Part shown: positions 1 to 11,429 of the stretch, piece after piece | Layout: each line of letters begins with the position of its first letter | Numbering within the stretch: the first letter of the stretch is position 1 | NCBI RefSeq assembly: GCF_001953355.1 | Contig: NZ_MPIY01000017.1 | Span: 248,001-312,000, forward strand | Length of the DNA: 64,000 bases | Reading direction: 5' to 3' | From: Polynucleobacter sphagniphilus | GTDB lineage: Bacteria > Pseudomonadota > Gammaproteobacteria > Burkholderiales > Burkholderiaceae | Program-made: the position numbers and the translations under genes | The notes under the pieces: generated by a model | What the model was told of the DNA's origin: nothing | Database searches by the model: none | Seen by the model: only the letters and a program-made list of their open reading frames with translations

Positions 1-1295
1 TGCGTCATGCCTATCGCGGTCCTGAGGGCTTTATTAATTTGCCGGAGGATCCGGTAAAGCGTCAACGCGCAATTGATGAGGCTTTGCTTGCATATCCACA
101 ATTAGATGATCTTCAGTCCGGGGTAGTACTTGAAGCTAAATCTAAAGAGATGCAAGTGATGATCTCAACTGGGGATGTCATCACACTGAAAGGGGATGCA
201 TTGCGATTGGCTAGCGCATCTCTAACGGATAACGCCCAACCTAAAAAACGTTTACGTCCAGGTGCAGTAGTGCGATTGTTGGAGGTTGAGTCTGGTGTTT
301 GGAAATTGGCCCAGTTACCCCAGGTAGAGGCTGCTTTTGTATCGGTTAATGCAGATAATGGCGCAATTCTCTCTTTGGTTGGTGGTTTTGATTTCCGTCG
401 CAATCAATTTAATCATGTCACGCAAGCACTGCGTCAGCCAGGCTCCTCATTTAAGCCATTTATTTATTCCGCTGCGATGGAGAAGGGCTTCTCTCCAAGC
501 ACGATGGTTAATGATGCCCCCCTTTCTATTGGTAGTATGGAGACTGGAAGCTCCTCATGGGAGCCTAAAAATTACGATGGTAAATATGACGGCATGATGC
601 GCTTGCGTACTGCGCTTGCGAAATCCAAGAATTTAGTCTCCGTTCGCTTGATTCGTGCAATTGGCCCTTCTTATGCGCAAGACTTTATTCAGCGCTTTGG
701 CTTTGATCCTGAAAAGCATCCGCCATATCTCACTATGGCATTGGGCGCGGGATCGGTTACACCATTGCAAATGGCAACCGCTTACAGTGTTTTTGCCAAT
801 GGAGGATATCGAATAGATCCTTACTTGATTGAAAAAATGGTGGACTCTAAAGGCAATGTTTTATTTGAAGCCAAACCAGTGCGCGTGGGTGAAGATGCGC
901 CGCGGGTATTAGATGCACGAACCGCATTTGTGATGGATAGTATGTTGCAGGAAGTAACTAAAACCGGAACGGCAGCGAGTGCGCGGGCAAAATTAGGGCG
1001 TAGTGATATTGCCGGAAAAACTGGTACAACCAATGACTCCCATGATGCTTGGTTTGCGGGCTACAACCCAAAAGTAGTTGCTATTGCTTGGATTGGCTTT
1101 GATAAACCGGAGAGTCTAGGCGATCACGAAACAGGTGGAGGATTGGCATTGCCAATGTGGATTTCTTATATGGGTACTGCATTAAAAGGTGTGCCACAAA
1201 TTTCACGTGAAGCTCCTGCAGGAGTGTCTCAACTTGATGGTGATTGGTATATTCCAGAGTTTGCGCCCAATGGTGGTGTGCGCGAACTGCAATAG
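1..1295 (+). CDS. mrcA: Penicillin-binding protein 1A, 3' part (start outside window)
   Basis: Bifunctional peptidoglycan glycosyltransferase/transpeptidase; only the later part is present, and the reading frame is open from base 3 with no start in the window. The transpeptidase signatures are all visible: SSFK with the acylated serine near base 444, the SKN triad near base 625, and KTGTT near base 1017. The glycosyltransferase domain lies upstream of the window. It ends in a short tail after the transpeptidase domain, as usual for PBP1A. It would act at the inner membrane with its domains in the periplasm. The next gene starts 13 bases after the stop but is an unrelated transposase. Confidence 0.93.
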   Translation, partial: RHAYRGPEGFINLPEDPVKRQRAIDEALLAYPQLDDLQSGVVLEAKSKEMQVMISTGDVITLKGDALRLASASLTDNAQPKKRLRPGAVVRLLEVESGVWKLAQLPQVEAAFVSVNADNGAILSLVGGFDFRRNQFNHVTQALRQPGSSFKPFIYSAAMEKGFSPSTMVNDAPLSIGSMETGSSSWEPKNYDGKYDGMMRLRTALAKSKNLVSVRLIRAIGPSYAQDFIQRFGFDPEKHPPYLTMALGAGSVTPLQMATAYSVFANGGYRIDPYLIEKMVDSKGNVLFEAKPVRVGEDAPRVLDARTAFVMDSMLQEVTKTGTAASARAKLGRSDIAGKTGTTNDSHDAWFAGYNPKVVAIAWIGFDKPESLGDHETGGGLALPMWISYMGTALKGVPQISREAPAGVSQLDGDWYIPEFAPNGGVRELQ

Positions 1296-1307
1296 TTCGT
1301 ATTTCCA

Positions 1308-1988
1308 ATGGCACGGCAAGCGCGCACTGTCATTCCTGGCCAAGCAATGCATGTCATGGTTCGTGGCAACAACCGTGAAATACTCTTCTTTAAAGATGCC
1401 GATCGCAAGATCTATCTAGATTGGTTGAGAGAGGCTGCGCAACAATTTGCTTGTTCCGTTCATGCATTTGCCTTGATGCCCAATCATGTGCATTTATTGC
1501 TTACACCTCAAAATGAAGATTCCCTGGCAAAGACAATGCAGTCCTTGGGTAGGCGTTACGTCCAATACTTCAATCAGCAGCATCATCGTTCAGGCACTAT
1601 TTGGGAAGGTCGTTATCGATCCTCTTTGGTTGACCCGGACTATTTTTTGCGCTGTCAGCGGTATATTGAGCTAAACCCGGTGCGGGCCGGATTTGAATCA
1701 GCACCGCAAGATTCTGGATGGACTAGTTTCGCAAATCATATTGGCCGCAATTCAGATCGATGGCTGGTTGATCATGAACATTTCTGGAAATTAGGCAATA
1801 CGCCTTTTGAGAGGCAAATGGCGTGGGCTACTTTTGTAAAAGAGGGATCCCCCCATTGGGAGGATCGTCAGATTACTGAGGCCCTTATTCGGTCAAAGCC
1901 TTGGGTAAGTGACATTTATGCAAAAAAGCTCTTCAAGGATAAGCCGGAGTTAGCGCTGATTCGACATCGTGGCCGCCCTCGAAAATAA
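1308..1988 (+). CDS. REP-associated tyrosine transposase (RAYT, Y1/IS200-like)
   Basis: 226-residue single-domain HUH nuclease of the Y1 transposase superfamily. The HUH motif is NHVHL (His60 and His62), and the probable catalytic tyrosine lies in the DYFLRCQRY segment near residues 127-135. RAYTs are domesticated relatives of IS200/IS605 transposases that bind and cut REP hairpins; they are single copy and usually not self-mobile. The lysine/arginine-rich tail (GRPRK) is typical. A REP-like inverted repeat lies about 70 bases downstream (2059-2117), which supports the RAYT reading over an active insertion sequence. No partner TnpB gene is present. Confidence 0.88.
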   Translation: MARQARTVIPGQAMHVMVRGNNREILFFKDADRKIYLDWLREAAQQFACSVHAFALMPNHVHLLLTPQNEDSLAKTMQSLGRRYVQYFNQQHHRSGTIWEGRYRSSLVDPDYFLRCQRYIELNPVRAGFESAPQDSGWTSFANHIGRNSDRWLVDHEHFWKLGNTPFERQMAWATFVKEGSPHWEDRQITEALIRSKPWVSDIYAKKLFKDKPELALIRHRGRPRK

Positions 1989-2058
1989 TTGTTTAAATAC
2001 AATCACTTGGAAATTTATTTGCCATCATGATGGGGTCTCTTTGAATGATTCACCATTC

Positions 2059-2117
2059 ACTCTGTCCCCATTTATGAAATTCATTTTGGTGCGGATGTAT
2101 TTTAAATGGGACAGAGT
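2059..2117. repeat. REP-like inverted repeat downstream of the RAYT gene
   Basis: The left arm ACTCTGTCCCCATTT (2059-2073) pairs with the right arm AAATGGGACAGAGT (2104-2117) with one bulged base; the spacer is 30 bases. The GGGACAGAGT core next to a Y1 transposase fits the REP/BIME pattern in which a RAYT is flanked by its own substrate. It sits between the RAYT stop and gltB and could also act on transcription between them. Confidence 0.65.
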
Positions 2118-2205
2118 CATTTAATTTCTATTGCATCAGTATGGGTATTCACCTATATTAGATCTTCCAAAAGTAATTAGGCCAATGTCGCCACACGGAA
2201 ATACT

Positions 2206-5200
2206 ATGAATACACAAATGAATTCACAACTTCGTCCAATTGCTCAGGGCCTTTATGACCCGCAAAATGAGCATGATGCATGCGGCGTTGGATTTGTAGC
2301 GCACATCAAGGGTAAAAAATCCCATGAGATTGTTGCTCAAGGTTTAAAAATTCTTGAGAACTTAGATCATCGGGGAGCAGTTGGCGCTGATGCATTGATG
2401 GGGGATGGCGCTGGTATCTTGATTCAGATTCCAGATAAGTTGTACCGTGAAGAAATGGCTAAGCAAGGAATCACACTCCCACCATTTGGTGAATACGGCG
2501 TGGGGATGATTTTCTTACCTAAGGAGCATGCTTCCCGTTTGGCTTGCGAGCAAGAATTAGAGCGTACAGTTCGCCTGGAGGGGCAAGTGGTATTGGGATG
2601 GAGAGATGTTCCGGTAGATGTAAAGCTACCCATGTCTCCAACAGTACGTATGACCGAGCCATTTATTCGTCAGATCTTTATTGGGCGTGGCCGTGACATC
2701 ATGACAACTGATGCTTTAGAGCGCAAGTTGTATGTCATTCGTAAAACAGCAAGTCATGCTATTCAAGACTTACATTTGAAGCATGGCAAGGAGTACTTTG
2801 TTGCTTCAATGTCTGCACGTACGATTGTGTATAAAGGTTTGCTCTTGGCAAACCAAGTCGGCGCTTACTATGACGACTTACAAGATTCGCGTACCGTTTC
2901 TGCGCTTGCTTTGGTACACCAACGCTTTTCAACAAATACATTCCCTGCCTGGGAGTTAGCGCATCCATATCGAATGATTGCGCATAACGGTGAGATTAAT
3001 ACTGTCAAGGGCAACGTCAATTGGGTCAATGCTCGTGAAGGTGCGATTAGTTCGCCAGTATTGGGTGATGACCTGAAAAAACTGTGGCCCTTAATTTATC
3101 CTGGCCAATCAGACACAGCTTGTTTTGATAACTGCCTTGAATTATTGGTAATGTCTGGCTATCCACTTGCACAAGCCATGATGATGATGATTCCTGAGGC
3201 ATGGGAACAGCATGCCTTAATGGACGATAACCGTCGTGCCTTCTATGAATATCATGCGGCCATGATGGAGCCATGGGATGGCCCTGCTGCAATGGCATTT
3301 ACTGATGGTCGTCAAATTGGCGCGACCCTGGATCGCAATGGTTTAAGACCTGCTCGCTACTATGTGACTGATGATGATTTGGTCATCATGGCATCTGAGG
3401 CGGGCGTACTGCCGATTCCTGAAAGCAAAATCGTTCAAAAATGGCGCTTGCAACCTGGCAAGATGTTCATGATCGACATGGAACAGGGCCGTATTATTGA
3501 TGACGTCGAATTGAAGAATGCAGTCTCAAAAGCCAAGCCATATAAGAGCTGGATTGATGCAGTCAGAGTAAAGCTCGATGAGGTGGATGCAAGCAAGGCA
3601 GACCTGATTGATGAAAAAACCAATATTCGTCCAGCGGCTAAATTGCTAGATCGCCAACAAGCTTTTGGATATACCCAGGAAGACATCAAGTTCTTGATGG
3701 CACCAATGGCCATGAATGGTGAGGAGGCGATTGGTTCGATGGGTAATGACAGCCCATTAGCTGTCCTTTCTAACAAGAATAAGCCGCTTTATAACTATTT
3801 CAAGCAATTGTTTGCGCAGGTAACCAATCCTCCGATTGATCCGATTCGCGAAAACATGGTCATGTCTTTGGTCTCGTTTATTGGGCCCAAACCTAATTTG
3901 CTCGATACCAACAATATCAACCCTCCAATGCGCTTGGAAGTAAGCCAGCCAATTTTGGATTTTGATGACATTACAAAAATTCGTCACATTGGTCATTACA
4001 CCAACGGTAAATTCCGCTCATACGAGCTCGATATTTGCTATCCAGCAGCATGGGGTAAAGCGGGTATCGAGGCGCGCTTAGCTTCTTTATGTGCACAAGC
4101 TGCCGATGCAGTGCGTTCCGGTTACAACATTTTGATCGTCAGCGATCGTCAAGTCGATCGAGAGCATGTTGCAATTCCGGCATTACTGGCAACTTCTGCG
4201 ATTCATCAGCACTTGGTACAAAAAGGCTTGCGAACCAATGTTGGCTTGGTGGTGGAAACTGGTAGCGCACGTGAAACGCATCACTTCGCATTGCTTGCTG
4301 GTTATGGCGCTGAAGCCGTGCATCCTTACCTCGCCATGGAAACATTGGCTGAGATGGCTAAGGGCTTGCCTGGTGATTTATCGCCAGAAAAAGCAGTCAA
4401 GAATTTTGTCAAAGCGATTGGCAAGGGTCTGCAAAAAGTCATGTCAAAGATGGGTATCTCGACTTACATGTCTTATACCGGCTCACAAATTTTTGAGGCG
4501 ATTGGTTTAAATCGCGATGTGATTGATCAGTACTTCACCGGTACTCCTTCTAACGTTGGTGGTATTGGTGTATTTGAAGTGGCTGAAGAAGCGTTGCGTA
4601 TGCACACTTCAGCATTTAGTGATGATCCAGTTTTGGAGGACATGCTCGATGCTGGAGGCGAATACGCCTTCCGTATTCGTGGTGAAAATCATATGTGGAC
4701 TCCAGATACGATTGCCAAGCTGCAGCACTCTACTCGCATGGGTTCAGATAAAGGCTATCAGACCTATAAAGAGTACGCCAATCTGATTAATGACCAAACC
4801 AAGCGTCAAATGACTTTGCGTGGTTTGTTTGAGTTCAAGATCGAGCCAAGTAAAGCAATTCCTTTGGATGAGGTTGAGTCTGCCAAAGAAATCGTCAAAC
4901 GTTTTGCAACCGGTGCGATGTCATTGGGTTCAATTTCAACTGAGGCACACGCTACCTTAGCTATCGCTATGAACCGTATTGGCGGTAAGTCGAATACAGG
5001 TGAGGGTGGTGAAGATCCGCATCGTTATGTTAATGAGCTCAAAGGCATTCCGATTAAGAAGGGTGAAACGTTAGCTAGCATCTTGGGTGATGATGTTGTT
5101 GAAGCAAATATACCTTTGCTCGACGGCGACTCCTTGCGCTCCAAAATTAAGCAGGTCGCATCTGGACGTTTTGGTGTGACTACTGAGTACTTGCGTTCTG

Positions 5201-6951
5201 CTGATCAGATTCAGATTAAGATGGCTCAAGGCGCTAAGCCTGGAGAAGGTGGTCAGCTACCTGGCGGTAAAGTTTCCGATTACATTGGTAAATTACGTTT
5301 CTCAGTTCCGGGAGTGGGCTTAATTTCTCCTCCTCCGCATCATGATATTTACTCGATTGAAGACATTGCTCAATTGATTCATGATCTTAAGAACGTCAAT
5401 CCTGCGGCAGACGTTTCAGTGAAGCTTGTATCTGAAGTGGGTGTTGGCACCATTGCTGCTGGTGTTGCAAAGGCAAAAGCGGATCATGTGGTGATTGCTG
5501 GTCATGACGGTGGAACAGGGGCGTCGCCTTTGTCCTCCATCAAGCATGCTGGTTCACCATGGGAATTGGGTCTAGCTGAAACACAGCAAACTTTGGTTCT
5601 TAATGGTTTGCGTAGCCGTATTCGTGTGCAGGCCGATGGTCAAATGAAGACCGGTCGTGATGTGGTGATTGGTGCCTTATTGGGCGCTGATGAGTTTGGA
5701 TTTGCCACAGCACCTTTGGTCGTTGAGGGTTGCATCATGATGCGCAAGTGTCATTTAAATACATGCCCGGTTGGCGTTGCTACACAAGATCCAGAGCTGC
5801 GCAAAAAATTCTCTGGTAAGCCAGAGCACGTAGTGAATTTCTTCTTCTTCATTGCTGAAGAGGTACGCGAGATCATGGCGCAATTGGGTATTCGTAAATT
5901 TGATGACTTAATTGGGCGCGTTGATTTGCTCGATACCCGCAAAGGTATTGAGAACTGGAAAGTACATGGCTTAGATTTCAGCAAAATTTTTGCAGCACCT
6001 CAAGTTGCAAGTGATGCTCCGCGTTATCAAATTTTGACCCAGGATCACGGTCTAGGAAACGCCCTAGACAATATCTTGATCGAGAAAAGTGAGCCTGCTT
6101 TAGAGCGTGGCGAAAAGGTCTCGTTCATTGTTCCTGTAAAGAATGTGAATCGCACTGTAGGCGCTATGCTTTCAGGAGAGCTTGCTCAGCGTTATGGCCA
6201 TGCAGGTTTACCTGATGACACGATTCATATTCAATTGAATGGCACGGCTGGACAAAGCTTTGCTGCCTTCTTGGCGCGTGGCATCACCTTAGATTTGGTG
6301 GGCGACGGCAATGACTATGTCGGCAAAGGTTTGTCTGGTGGCCGTGTGATTGTGCGTGCCCCTCACGAATTCCGTGGTGATACTGCTCAGAACATTATTG
6401 TTGGCAATACTGTTCTCTATGGAGCCATCAGTGGAGAAGCCTTCTTCAATGGCGTTGCTGGCGAGCGTTTTGCTGTTCGTAACTCTGGCGCCACTACAGT
6501 TGTTGAAGGTACTGGTGATCATGGTTGCGAATACATGACCGGCGGCACGGTAGTAGTTCTTGGTGCAACAGGTCGTAACTTTGCTGCAGGTATGAGCGGC
6601 GGTATTGCTTATGTCTATGACGAAGATGGCTTATTCGCTAAACGCTGCAATACCAGTATGGCCACACTTGAAAAAGTATTGCCATCAGCCGAGCAAATCG
6701 CCAAGGTTCCTCAATCTGAGTGGCACGCTCCGCTTGATGTGAAAGATGGTGGTGAGCGCTTAACTGATGAGCAAATTTTGAAGAGCTTGATTGAGCGTCA
6801 TTTCCGTCACACTGGTTCTGAGCGTGCCAAAGCCTTGCTGGCCGATTGGGAAAATGCACGTAGCCGCTTTGTAAAGGTATTGCCAACTGAGTACAAGCGC
6901 GCCTTGGGTGAGTTGTGGGAAAAAGCCCAAAACAAAACCGTTGCTGCTTAA
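2206..6951 (+). CDS. gltB: Glutamate synthase (NADPH) large subunit
   Basis: Makes two glutamates from glutamine and 2-oxoglutarate, together with GltD. The class II amidotransferase domain is at the N-terminus: the motif HDACGVGF carries the nucleophilic cysteine (residue 26 from this start), so a propeptide of about 25 residues would be removed to expose it. The FMN/synthase domain follows, with the 3Fe-4S cysteines in CHLNTCPVG near residue 1190, then a glycine-rich beta-helix. At 1581 residues it is full length. The frame is open from a TTG at 2131, but ATG 2206 has a CGGAAA ribosome site and gives the usual family N-terminus; ATG 2218 is also possible. gltD follows after 36 bases. Confidence 0.96.
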   Translation: MNTQMNSQLRPIAQGLYDPQNEHDACGVGFVAHIKGKKSHEIVAQGLKILENLDHRGAVGADALMGDGAGILIQIPDKLYREEMAKQGITLPPFGEYGVGMIFLPKEHASRLACEQELERTVRLEGQVVLGWRDVPVDVKLPMSPTVRMTEPFIRQIFIGRGRDIMTTDALERKLYVIRKTASHAIQDLHLKHGKEYFVASMSARTIVYKGLLLANQVGAYYDDLQDSRTVSALALVHQRFSTNTFPAWELAHPYRMIAHNGEINTVKGNVNWVNAREGAISSPVLGDDLKKLWPLIYPGQSDTACFDNCLELLVMSGYPLAQAMMMMIPEAWEQHALMDDNRRAFYEYHAAMMEPWDGPAAMAFTDGRQIGATLDRNGLRPARYYVTDDDLVIMASEAGVLPIPESKIVQKWRLQPGKMFMIDMEQGRIIDDVELKNAVSKAKPYKSWIDAVRVKLDEVDASKADLIDEKTNIRPAAKLLDRQQAFGYTQEDIKFLMAPMAMNGEEAIGSMGNDSPLAVLSNKNKPLYNYFKQLFAQVTNPPIDPIRENMVMSLVSFIGPKPNLLDTNNINPPMRLEVSQPILDFDDITKIRHIGHYTNGKFRSYELDICYPAAWGKAGIEARLASLCAQAADAVRSGYNILIVSDRQVDREHVAIPALLATSAIHQHLVQKGLRTNVGLVVETGSARETHHFALLAGYGAEAVHPYLAMETLAEMAKGLPGDLSPEKAVKNFVKAIGKGLQKVMSKMGISTYMSYTGSQIFEAIGLNRDVIDQYFTGTPSNVGGIGVFEVAEEALRMHTSAFSDDPVLEDMLDAGGEYAFRIRGENHMWTPDTIAKLQHSTRMGSDKGYQTYKEYANLINDQTKRQMTLRGLFEFKIEPSKAIPLDEVESAKEIVKRFATGAMSLGSISTEAHATLAIAMNRIGGKSNTGEGGEDPHRYVNELKGIPIKKGETLASILGDDVVEANIPLLDGDSLRSKIKQVASGRFGVTTEYLRSADQIQIKMAQGAKPGEGGQLPGGKVSDYIGKLRFSVPGVGLISPPPHHDIYSIEDIAQLIHDLKNVNPAADVSVKLVSEVGVGTIAAGVAKAKADHVVIAGHDGGTGASPLSSIKHAGSPWELGLAETQQTLVLNGLRSRIRVQADGQMKTGRDVVIGALLGADEFGFATAPLVVEGCIMMRKCHLNTCPVGVATQDPELRKKFSGKPEHVVNFFFFIAEEVREIMAQLGIRKFDDLIGRVDLLDTRKGIENWKVHGLDFSKIFAAPQVASDAPRYQILTQDHGLGNALDNILIEKSEPALERGEKVSFIVPVKNVNRTVGAMLSGELAQRYGHAGLPDDTIHIQLNGTAGQSFAAFLARGITLDLVGDGNDYVGKGLSGGRVIVRAPHEFRGDTAQNIIVGNTVLYGAISGEAFFNGVAGERFAVRNSGATTVVEGTGDHGCEYMTGGTVVVLGATGRNFAAGMSGGIAYVYDEDGLFAKRCNTSMATLEKVLPSAEQIAKVPQSEWHAPLDVKDGGERLTDEQILKSLIERHFRHTGSERAKALLADWENARSRFVKVLPTEYKRALGELWEKAQNKTVAA

Positions 6952-6987
6952 TCAATATAAATAGTAAAAAGATACTGAGGATTCGAT

Positions 6988-8451
6988 ATGGGTAAGGTCA
7001 CTGGATTTATGGATTTCGAGCGCGTCGAAGAAACATACGAAGCGCCCGTAAAACGTCTCCATCATTACAAAGAATTTGTTGCTGCTTTAAGCGATGATGA
7101 AGCCAAGATACAGGGTGCGCGCTGTATGGACTGCGGTATTCCATTTTGTAATAGCGGCTGCCCTGTCAATAACATCATCCCTGATTTCAATGACTTAGTA
7201 TTCCAGAGTGATTGGAAACAAGCGTTAGAGGTTTTGCAATCTACCAATAACTTCCCTGAATTTACTGGCCGCATTTGCCCCGCACCATGCGAAGCTGCAT
7301 GTACCTTAGGTATTAACAGTGCGCCCGTAGGTATTAAGTCAATCGAGCACGCAATTATCGATAAGGGCTGGGAAAATGGTTGGGTAAAACCGCAGCCGCC
7401 CAAATCTAAAACAGGCAAAAAGGTTGCAGTTGTGGGTGGTGGCCCTGCCGGTATGGCCGCAGCTCAGCAGTTAGCCCGTGTGGGTCATGATGTCACTGTG
7501 TATGAAAAGAACGATCGTGTTGGCGGACTATTGCGCTACGGTATTCCAGATTTCAAGATGGAAAAATGGTTAATTGATCGTCGCGTAGAACAAATGCAGG
7601 CAGAGGGTGTCAAATTTGAGACCGGTGTATTTATTGGTAAAGAAGCTCTGACTGCAGAAGTAAAGAATTATTCAAGCAAGACAGTAACGCCAGAGCAATT
7701 GATGAAAGATTTTGATGCAGTAGTCATTAGTGGTGGCGCTGAGCAGCCTCGTGACTTACCAGTGCCAGGTCGTGAATTAGCGGGAGTGCATTATGCCTTG
7801 GAATTTTTGATTCCACAAAATAAAGAGAATGCTGGTGACTTTAAGAATGAAATTTCTGCTGCTGGCAAGCATGTAGTGGTAATTGGTGGTGGTGACACTG
7901 GCTCTGACTGTGTTGGTACCTCTAATCGCCATGGTGCAGCAAGCATTACCCAGTTTGAATTATTGCCACAGCCACCAGAGCAAGAAAATAAACCATTGGT
8001 ATGGCCATATTGGCCGACTAAATTGCGCACCTCCTCTTCTCATGAAGAAGGTTGCGAGCGCGATTGGTCTGTTGCAACTAAGCGCTTTGAAGGCAAAAAC
8101 GGCAAACTCGAGAAATTAATTGGTGTGCGTTTGGAGTGGAAAGACGGCAAGATGTCAGAAGTGCCAAATTCTGAATTTGAGATTAAGGCAGATTTGGTTT
8201 TCTTGGCCATGGGTTTTGTATCCCCAGCACAGCAAGTATTAAACGCATTTGGTGTTGAGAAAGACGCTCGTGGTAACGCAAAGGCTACGGTGGATGGTTC
8301 TGATGCTTATCAAACAAATGTTCCAAAGGTATTTGCTGCTGGCGATATGCGCCGCGGACAATCATTGGTAGTTTGGGCGATTCGTGAAGGGCGTCAATGT
8401 GCTCAGGCAGTAGATGAGTATTTAATGGGGTCTTCCGTTTTACCCCGATAA
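6988..8451 (+). CDS. gltD: Glutamate synthase small subunit
   Basis: The 487-residue NADPH-oxidising subunit that feeds electrons to GltB. The N-terminal cysteine clusters for 4Fe-4S centres are visible ([14 protein letters not shown] and CPAPCEAAC). They are followed by an FAD-binding [10 protein letters not shown] motif near residue 150 and an NADPH-binding GGGDTGSDC motif near residue 302. A GAGG ribosome site precedes ATG 6988. It is co-directional with gltB and almost certainly co-transcribed. mlaF starts only 11 bases after the stop, so read-through into the mla genes is possible. Confidence 0.96.
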   Translation: MGKVTGFMDFERVEETYEAPVKRLHHYKEFVAALSDDEAKIQGARCMDCGIPFCNSGCPVNNIIPDFNDLVFQSDWKQALEVLQSTNNFPEFTGRICPAPCEAACTLGINSAPVGIKSIEHAIIDKGWENGWVKPQPPKSKTGKKVAVVGGGPAGMAAAQQLARVGHDVTVYEKNDRVGGLLRYGIPDFKMEKWLIDRRVEQMQAEGVKFETGVFIGKEALTAEVKNYSSKTVTPEQLMKDFDAVVISGGAEQPRDLPVPGRELAGVHYALEFLIPQNKENAGDFKNEISAAGKHVVVIGGGDTGSDCVGTSNRHGAASITQFELLPQPPEQENKPLVWPYWPTKLRTSSSHEEGCERDWSVATKRFEGKNGKLEKLIGVRLEWKDGKMSEVPNSEFEIKADLVFLAMGFVSPAQQVLNAFGVEKDARGNAKATVDGSDAYQTNVPKVFAAGDMRRGQSLVVWAIREGRQCAQAVDEYLMGSSVLPR

Positions 8452-8461
8452 TGTCGGGAAT

Positions 8462-9328
8462 ATGAACGCTGCCCAGCCTAATCCTTTGAATACCCATTTA
8501 AGCGCGCAAGAAAAAGTAGAAGGCGAAGTTGTTGTCTCGATAAAGGACGTCAACTTTTCCTATGCACCTGGTGAGCGGCAAATCTTGATGGGACTCAAGA
8601 TGGAGTTCCGTCGCGGCCAGGTGGTAGCTGTCATGGGTGGATCAGGTTGTGGCAAAACCACGATTCTGCGATTGATTGGTGGTCAGGTAGCAGCCCAGTC
8701 AGGGCAGGTTTTGTTTGAGGGTCAAGATATTGGCCGCATGAACTCAGCTCAACTCATGCAGGCAAGACGCCGCATGGGCATGCTTTTTCAGTTCGGCGCT
8801 TTATTTACAGATCTCAGTGTTTTTGAGAATGTGGCCTTTCCATTGCGTGAACATACCAATCTGAGCGAAGATCTATTGAGATCTTTGGTTTTAATGAAAT
8901 TAAATGCAGTGGGTTTGCGCGGTGCTCGTGATCTCATGCCCTCACAAATATCTGGCGGTATGGCACGGCGAGTTGCTCTGGCCCGCGCAATAGCGCTCGA
9001 TCCGCCGCTGATCATGTATGACGAGCCATTTGCTGGCTTAGATCCAATCTCTTTGGGGATTACCGCTAGGCTGATTCGCGATCTCAATAATGCACTTGGC
9101 GCTACCAGCCTATTGGTTACACACGACGTCGAAGAGACTTTTGAAATTGCAGACTATGTTTATTTCATTGCTGATGGGCGTATTGCTGCAGAAGGCACGC
9201 CGGCTGATTTAAATCGTTCTACCGATCCATTTGTGCGCCAGTTTTTAGATGCCGCACCAGATGGTCCAGTGCCATTTCATTATCCAGGACAAGCTCTGGA
9301 AGATGATTTTGGAGTGAGGACCTCATGA
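8462..9328 (+). CDS. mlaF: Phospholipid transport ABC ATPase MlaF
   Basis: Cytoplasmic ATPase of the MlaFEDB complex that moves phospholipids between the inner membrane and periplasmic MlaC. Walker A is GGSGCGKTT near residue 59, the ABC signature is SGGMARR near 162, Walker B is IMYDEPFAGLDP near 182, and the switch histidine is in THDVEE. At 288 residues it is slightly longer than E. coli MlaF because of an N-terminal extension of about 25 residues. It is first in a tightly packed run mlaF-E-D-A-C-B, and its stop overlaps the mlaE start (ATGA). Confidence 0.94.
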   Translation: MNAAQPNPLNTHLSAQEKVEGEVVVSIKDVNFSYAPGERQILMGLKMEFRRGQVVAVMGGSGCGKTTILRLIGGQVAAQSGQVLFEGQDIGRMNSAQLMQARRRMGMLFQFGALFTDLSVFENVAFPLREHTNLSEDLLRSLVLMKLNAVGLRGARDLMPSQISGGMARRVALARAIALDPPLIMYDEPFAGLDPISLGITARLIRDLNNALGATSLLVTHDVEETFEIADYVYFIADGRIAAEGTPADLNRSTDPFVRQFLDAAPDGPVPFHYPGQALEDDFGVRTS

Positions 9329-10122
9329 CTCTATTTCATGGGTTACTTGATCTATTTGGCGATCTTGGATTTTTTATTCGACGCAACCTGACTAGCCTTG
9401 GTTTGGCAACCCGAATGTTTGCGGCTGTGATTTGGCGCTCCCGTTTTTTGCTTAAAAGGCCGCGCTTAGTTTCAGATCAAATCTTATTTGTTGGTAATCA
9501 TTCTTTTGTAATTATTGCGGTTTCAGGGCTGTTTGTAGGTTTCGTATTGGGCTTACAGGGTTACTACACCTTAAATCGCTATGGCTCTGAGCAGGCACTG
9601 GGTTTATTGGTTGCCCTTTCTTTAACGCGTGAATTAGGTCCTGTAATTACAGCGTTGTTGTTTGCGGGCCGTGCCGGTACTTCCTTAACCGCTGAAATCG
9701 GACTCATGAAAGCGGGCGAGCAATTAAGCGCGATGGATATGATGGCGGTCGACCCATTAAGTCGTGTCATTGCACCCCGTTTATGGGCAGGAATCATTGC
9801 TATGCCTATTTTGGCGACTATTTTTACAGCGGTCGGCATTTTGGGCGGGTATTTGGTGGGTGTGCCTTTAATTGGAGTTGACTCTGGGGCTTTTTGGTCT
9901 CAAATGCAGGGTGGGGTAGACCTCTTTTCTGATATCGGCAATGGCTTGATTAAAAGTATGGTGTTTGGTGTAGCCGTAACCTTTATTGCTTTATATCAGG
10001 GTTACGAAGCCAAACCGACCCCTGAAGGGGTCTCACAAGCGACTACACGTACTGTAGTTATTTCTTCTTTAACAGTCTTGGCTTTGGATTTCTTGCTGAC
10101 TGCCATGATGTTTTCAAATTAG
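9325..10122 (+). CDS. mlaE: Phospholipid transport permease MlaE
   Basis: Integral inner-membrane permease (265 residues) of the MlaE family, with several hydrophobic helices and the conserved segment around LTRELGPVITALLFAGRAG. It pairs with MlaF and the MlaD ring. The start ATG overlaps the mlaF stop and has a GAGGA ribosome site. mlaD follows after 20 bases. Confidence 0.95.
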   Translation: MTLFHGLLDLFGDLGFFIRRNLTSLGLATRMFAAVIWRSRFLLKRPRLVSDQILFVGNHSFVIIAVSGLFVGFVLGLQGYYTLNRYGSEQALGLLVALSLTRELGPVITALLFAGRAGTSLTAEIGLMKAGEQLSAMDMMAVDPLSRVIAPRLWAGIIAMPILATIFTAVGILGGYLVGVPLIGVDSGAFWSQMQGGVDLFSDIGNGLIKSMVFGVAVTFIALYQGYEAKPTPEGVSQATTRTVVISSLTVLALDFLLTAMMFSN

Positions 10123-10142
10123 AAAGATAAACTGGGGCTCTT

Positions 10143-10625
10143 ATGAGAAAAAGCGCGATTGATATTTGGGTGGGCATTTTTGTTGCCATTGGCTTATTGG
10201 CGGCATTGTTCCTCGCCCTCAAAGTTGGCAATATGAATGCAGTGTCCTTTGCGCCAACCTATACGATTTCTGCGCGCTTTGACAATATTGGCGGGCTAAA
10301 ACCACGTGCACCGGTCAAAAGTGCTGGTGTAGTGGTAGGTCGCATCTCGAGCATTTCATTTGATGACAAAACCTATCAAGCCACTGTAGCAATGACTATA
10401 GAAGATGCATATCAGTTTCCTGTCGATTCATCAGCAAAAATTCTCACATCTGGATTGCTTGGTGAGCAATATATTGGGCTTGAAGCAGGTGGGTCTGACA
10501 CGATGCTCGCCAATGGGGGTAAGCTGACTCAAACACAATCAGCGATTGTTCTGGAGAACCTGATTAGTCAATTTTTGTATAACAAGGCAGCCGATAGTGG
10601 ACAAGAAAGGGCGGCAGCAAAATGA
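10143..10625 (+). CDS. mlaD: MCE-domain lipid-binding protein MlaD
   Basis: 160-residue protein with one N-terminal transmembrane helix (about residues 8-27) and a single MCE domain (YTISARFDNIGGL and following). MlaD hexamers form the periplasmic hydrophobic channel on top of MlaFE. The length is typical. The stop overlaps the start of mlaA (ATGA), indicating translational coupling. Confidence 0.95.
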   Translation: MRKSAIDIWVGIFVAIGLLAALFLALKVGNMNAVSFAPTYTISARFDNIGGLKPRAPVKSAGVVVGRISSISFDDKTYQATVAMTIEDAYQFPVDSSAKILTSGLLGEQYIGLEAGGSDTMLANGGKLTQTQSAIVLENLISQFLYNKAADSGQERAAAK

Positions 10626-11371
10626 GTTTGTTGAGTGCAAAGCTGAAACAGCTAATTCTGCTTGGCTTAGCCTCTTTACTAGTTGCTTGCGCATCGATTC
10701 CCGCTGGGGTTGAACCATCCCCCAATGATCCATGGGAGCCCTTTAATAGATCAGTGTTTGAATTTAATGAAGGTTTAGATGCATATCTACTAAAGCCGGT
10801 TGTTGCTGGCTATCGCTTTGTCTTGCCTGAGTTTGTGCGCGAGGGGATTTATAACTTCTTTAGTAACTACAACGATATTTACACGGCCTTAAATAACCTC
10901 TTGCAGGGTAAGCCTGATTACGCTGCTAGCGATTTAATGCGCGTTGTCGTCAATACCACCTTTGGTTTGGGTGGATTGATTGATATGGCAACTCCAGGCG
11001 GCTTGGAAAAACATAAAGAAGACTGGGGTCAGACCTTTGGTGTGTGGGGTGTTCCTTCTGGACCTTACGTAGTCTTACCTTTCTTTGGCCCAAGTTCAGT
11101 GAGGGACACTTTTGGAACAGTTGCTGACCTAGAGTCCGACTATCTCTTTAAATATGTAAAAAATATTGGTGTGCGTAATAGCGTTACCGGCCTTCGCGTT
11201 GTAAATACTCGCAATACCTATTACGAGGCTGGTGATTTGCTAGATGGCGCAGCAATTGATAAATACAGCTTTATGCGAGATGCTTATATTCAGAGGCGTG
11301 AGTATCAGATTCATGAGGGACGCGAAGATGAAGAGCCTTTGATGCCCGTGTATGAAAATGGTTATGAATAA
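10622..11371 (+). CDS. mlaA: Outer-membrane lipoprotein MlaA (VacJ family)
   Basis: 249-residue lipoprotein. The signal peptide ends in a lipobox (LLVAC, cysteine near residue 23), followed by the VacJ signature NDPWEPFNRSVFEFNEG. MlaA sits with porins in the outer membrane and hands misplaced phospholipids to MlaC. In E. coli it is encoded away from the mlaFEDCB operon; here it lies between mlaD and mlaC, so all components are in one transcription unit. The acidic C-terminal tail is REDEEP-rich. Confidence 0.95.
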   Translation: MSLLSAKLKQLILLGLASLLVACASIPAGVEPSPNDPWEPFNRSVFEFNEGLDAYLLKPVVAGYRFVLPEFVREGIYNFFSNYNDIYTALNNLLQGKPDYAASDLMRVVVNTTFGLGGLIDMATPGGLEKHKEDWGQTFGVWGVPSGPYVVLPFFGPSSVRDTFGTVADLESDYLFKYVKNIGVRNSVTGLRVVNTRNTYYEAGDLLDGAAIDKYSFMRDAYIQRREYQIHEGREDEEPLMPVYENGYE

Positions 11372-11429
11372 TCAACCTTTAGGCATCTTAAAATGAATCT
11401 GACATCACAATTAGCTGGAACTTGAACAT

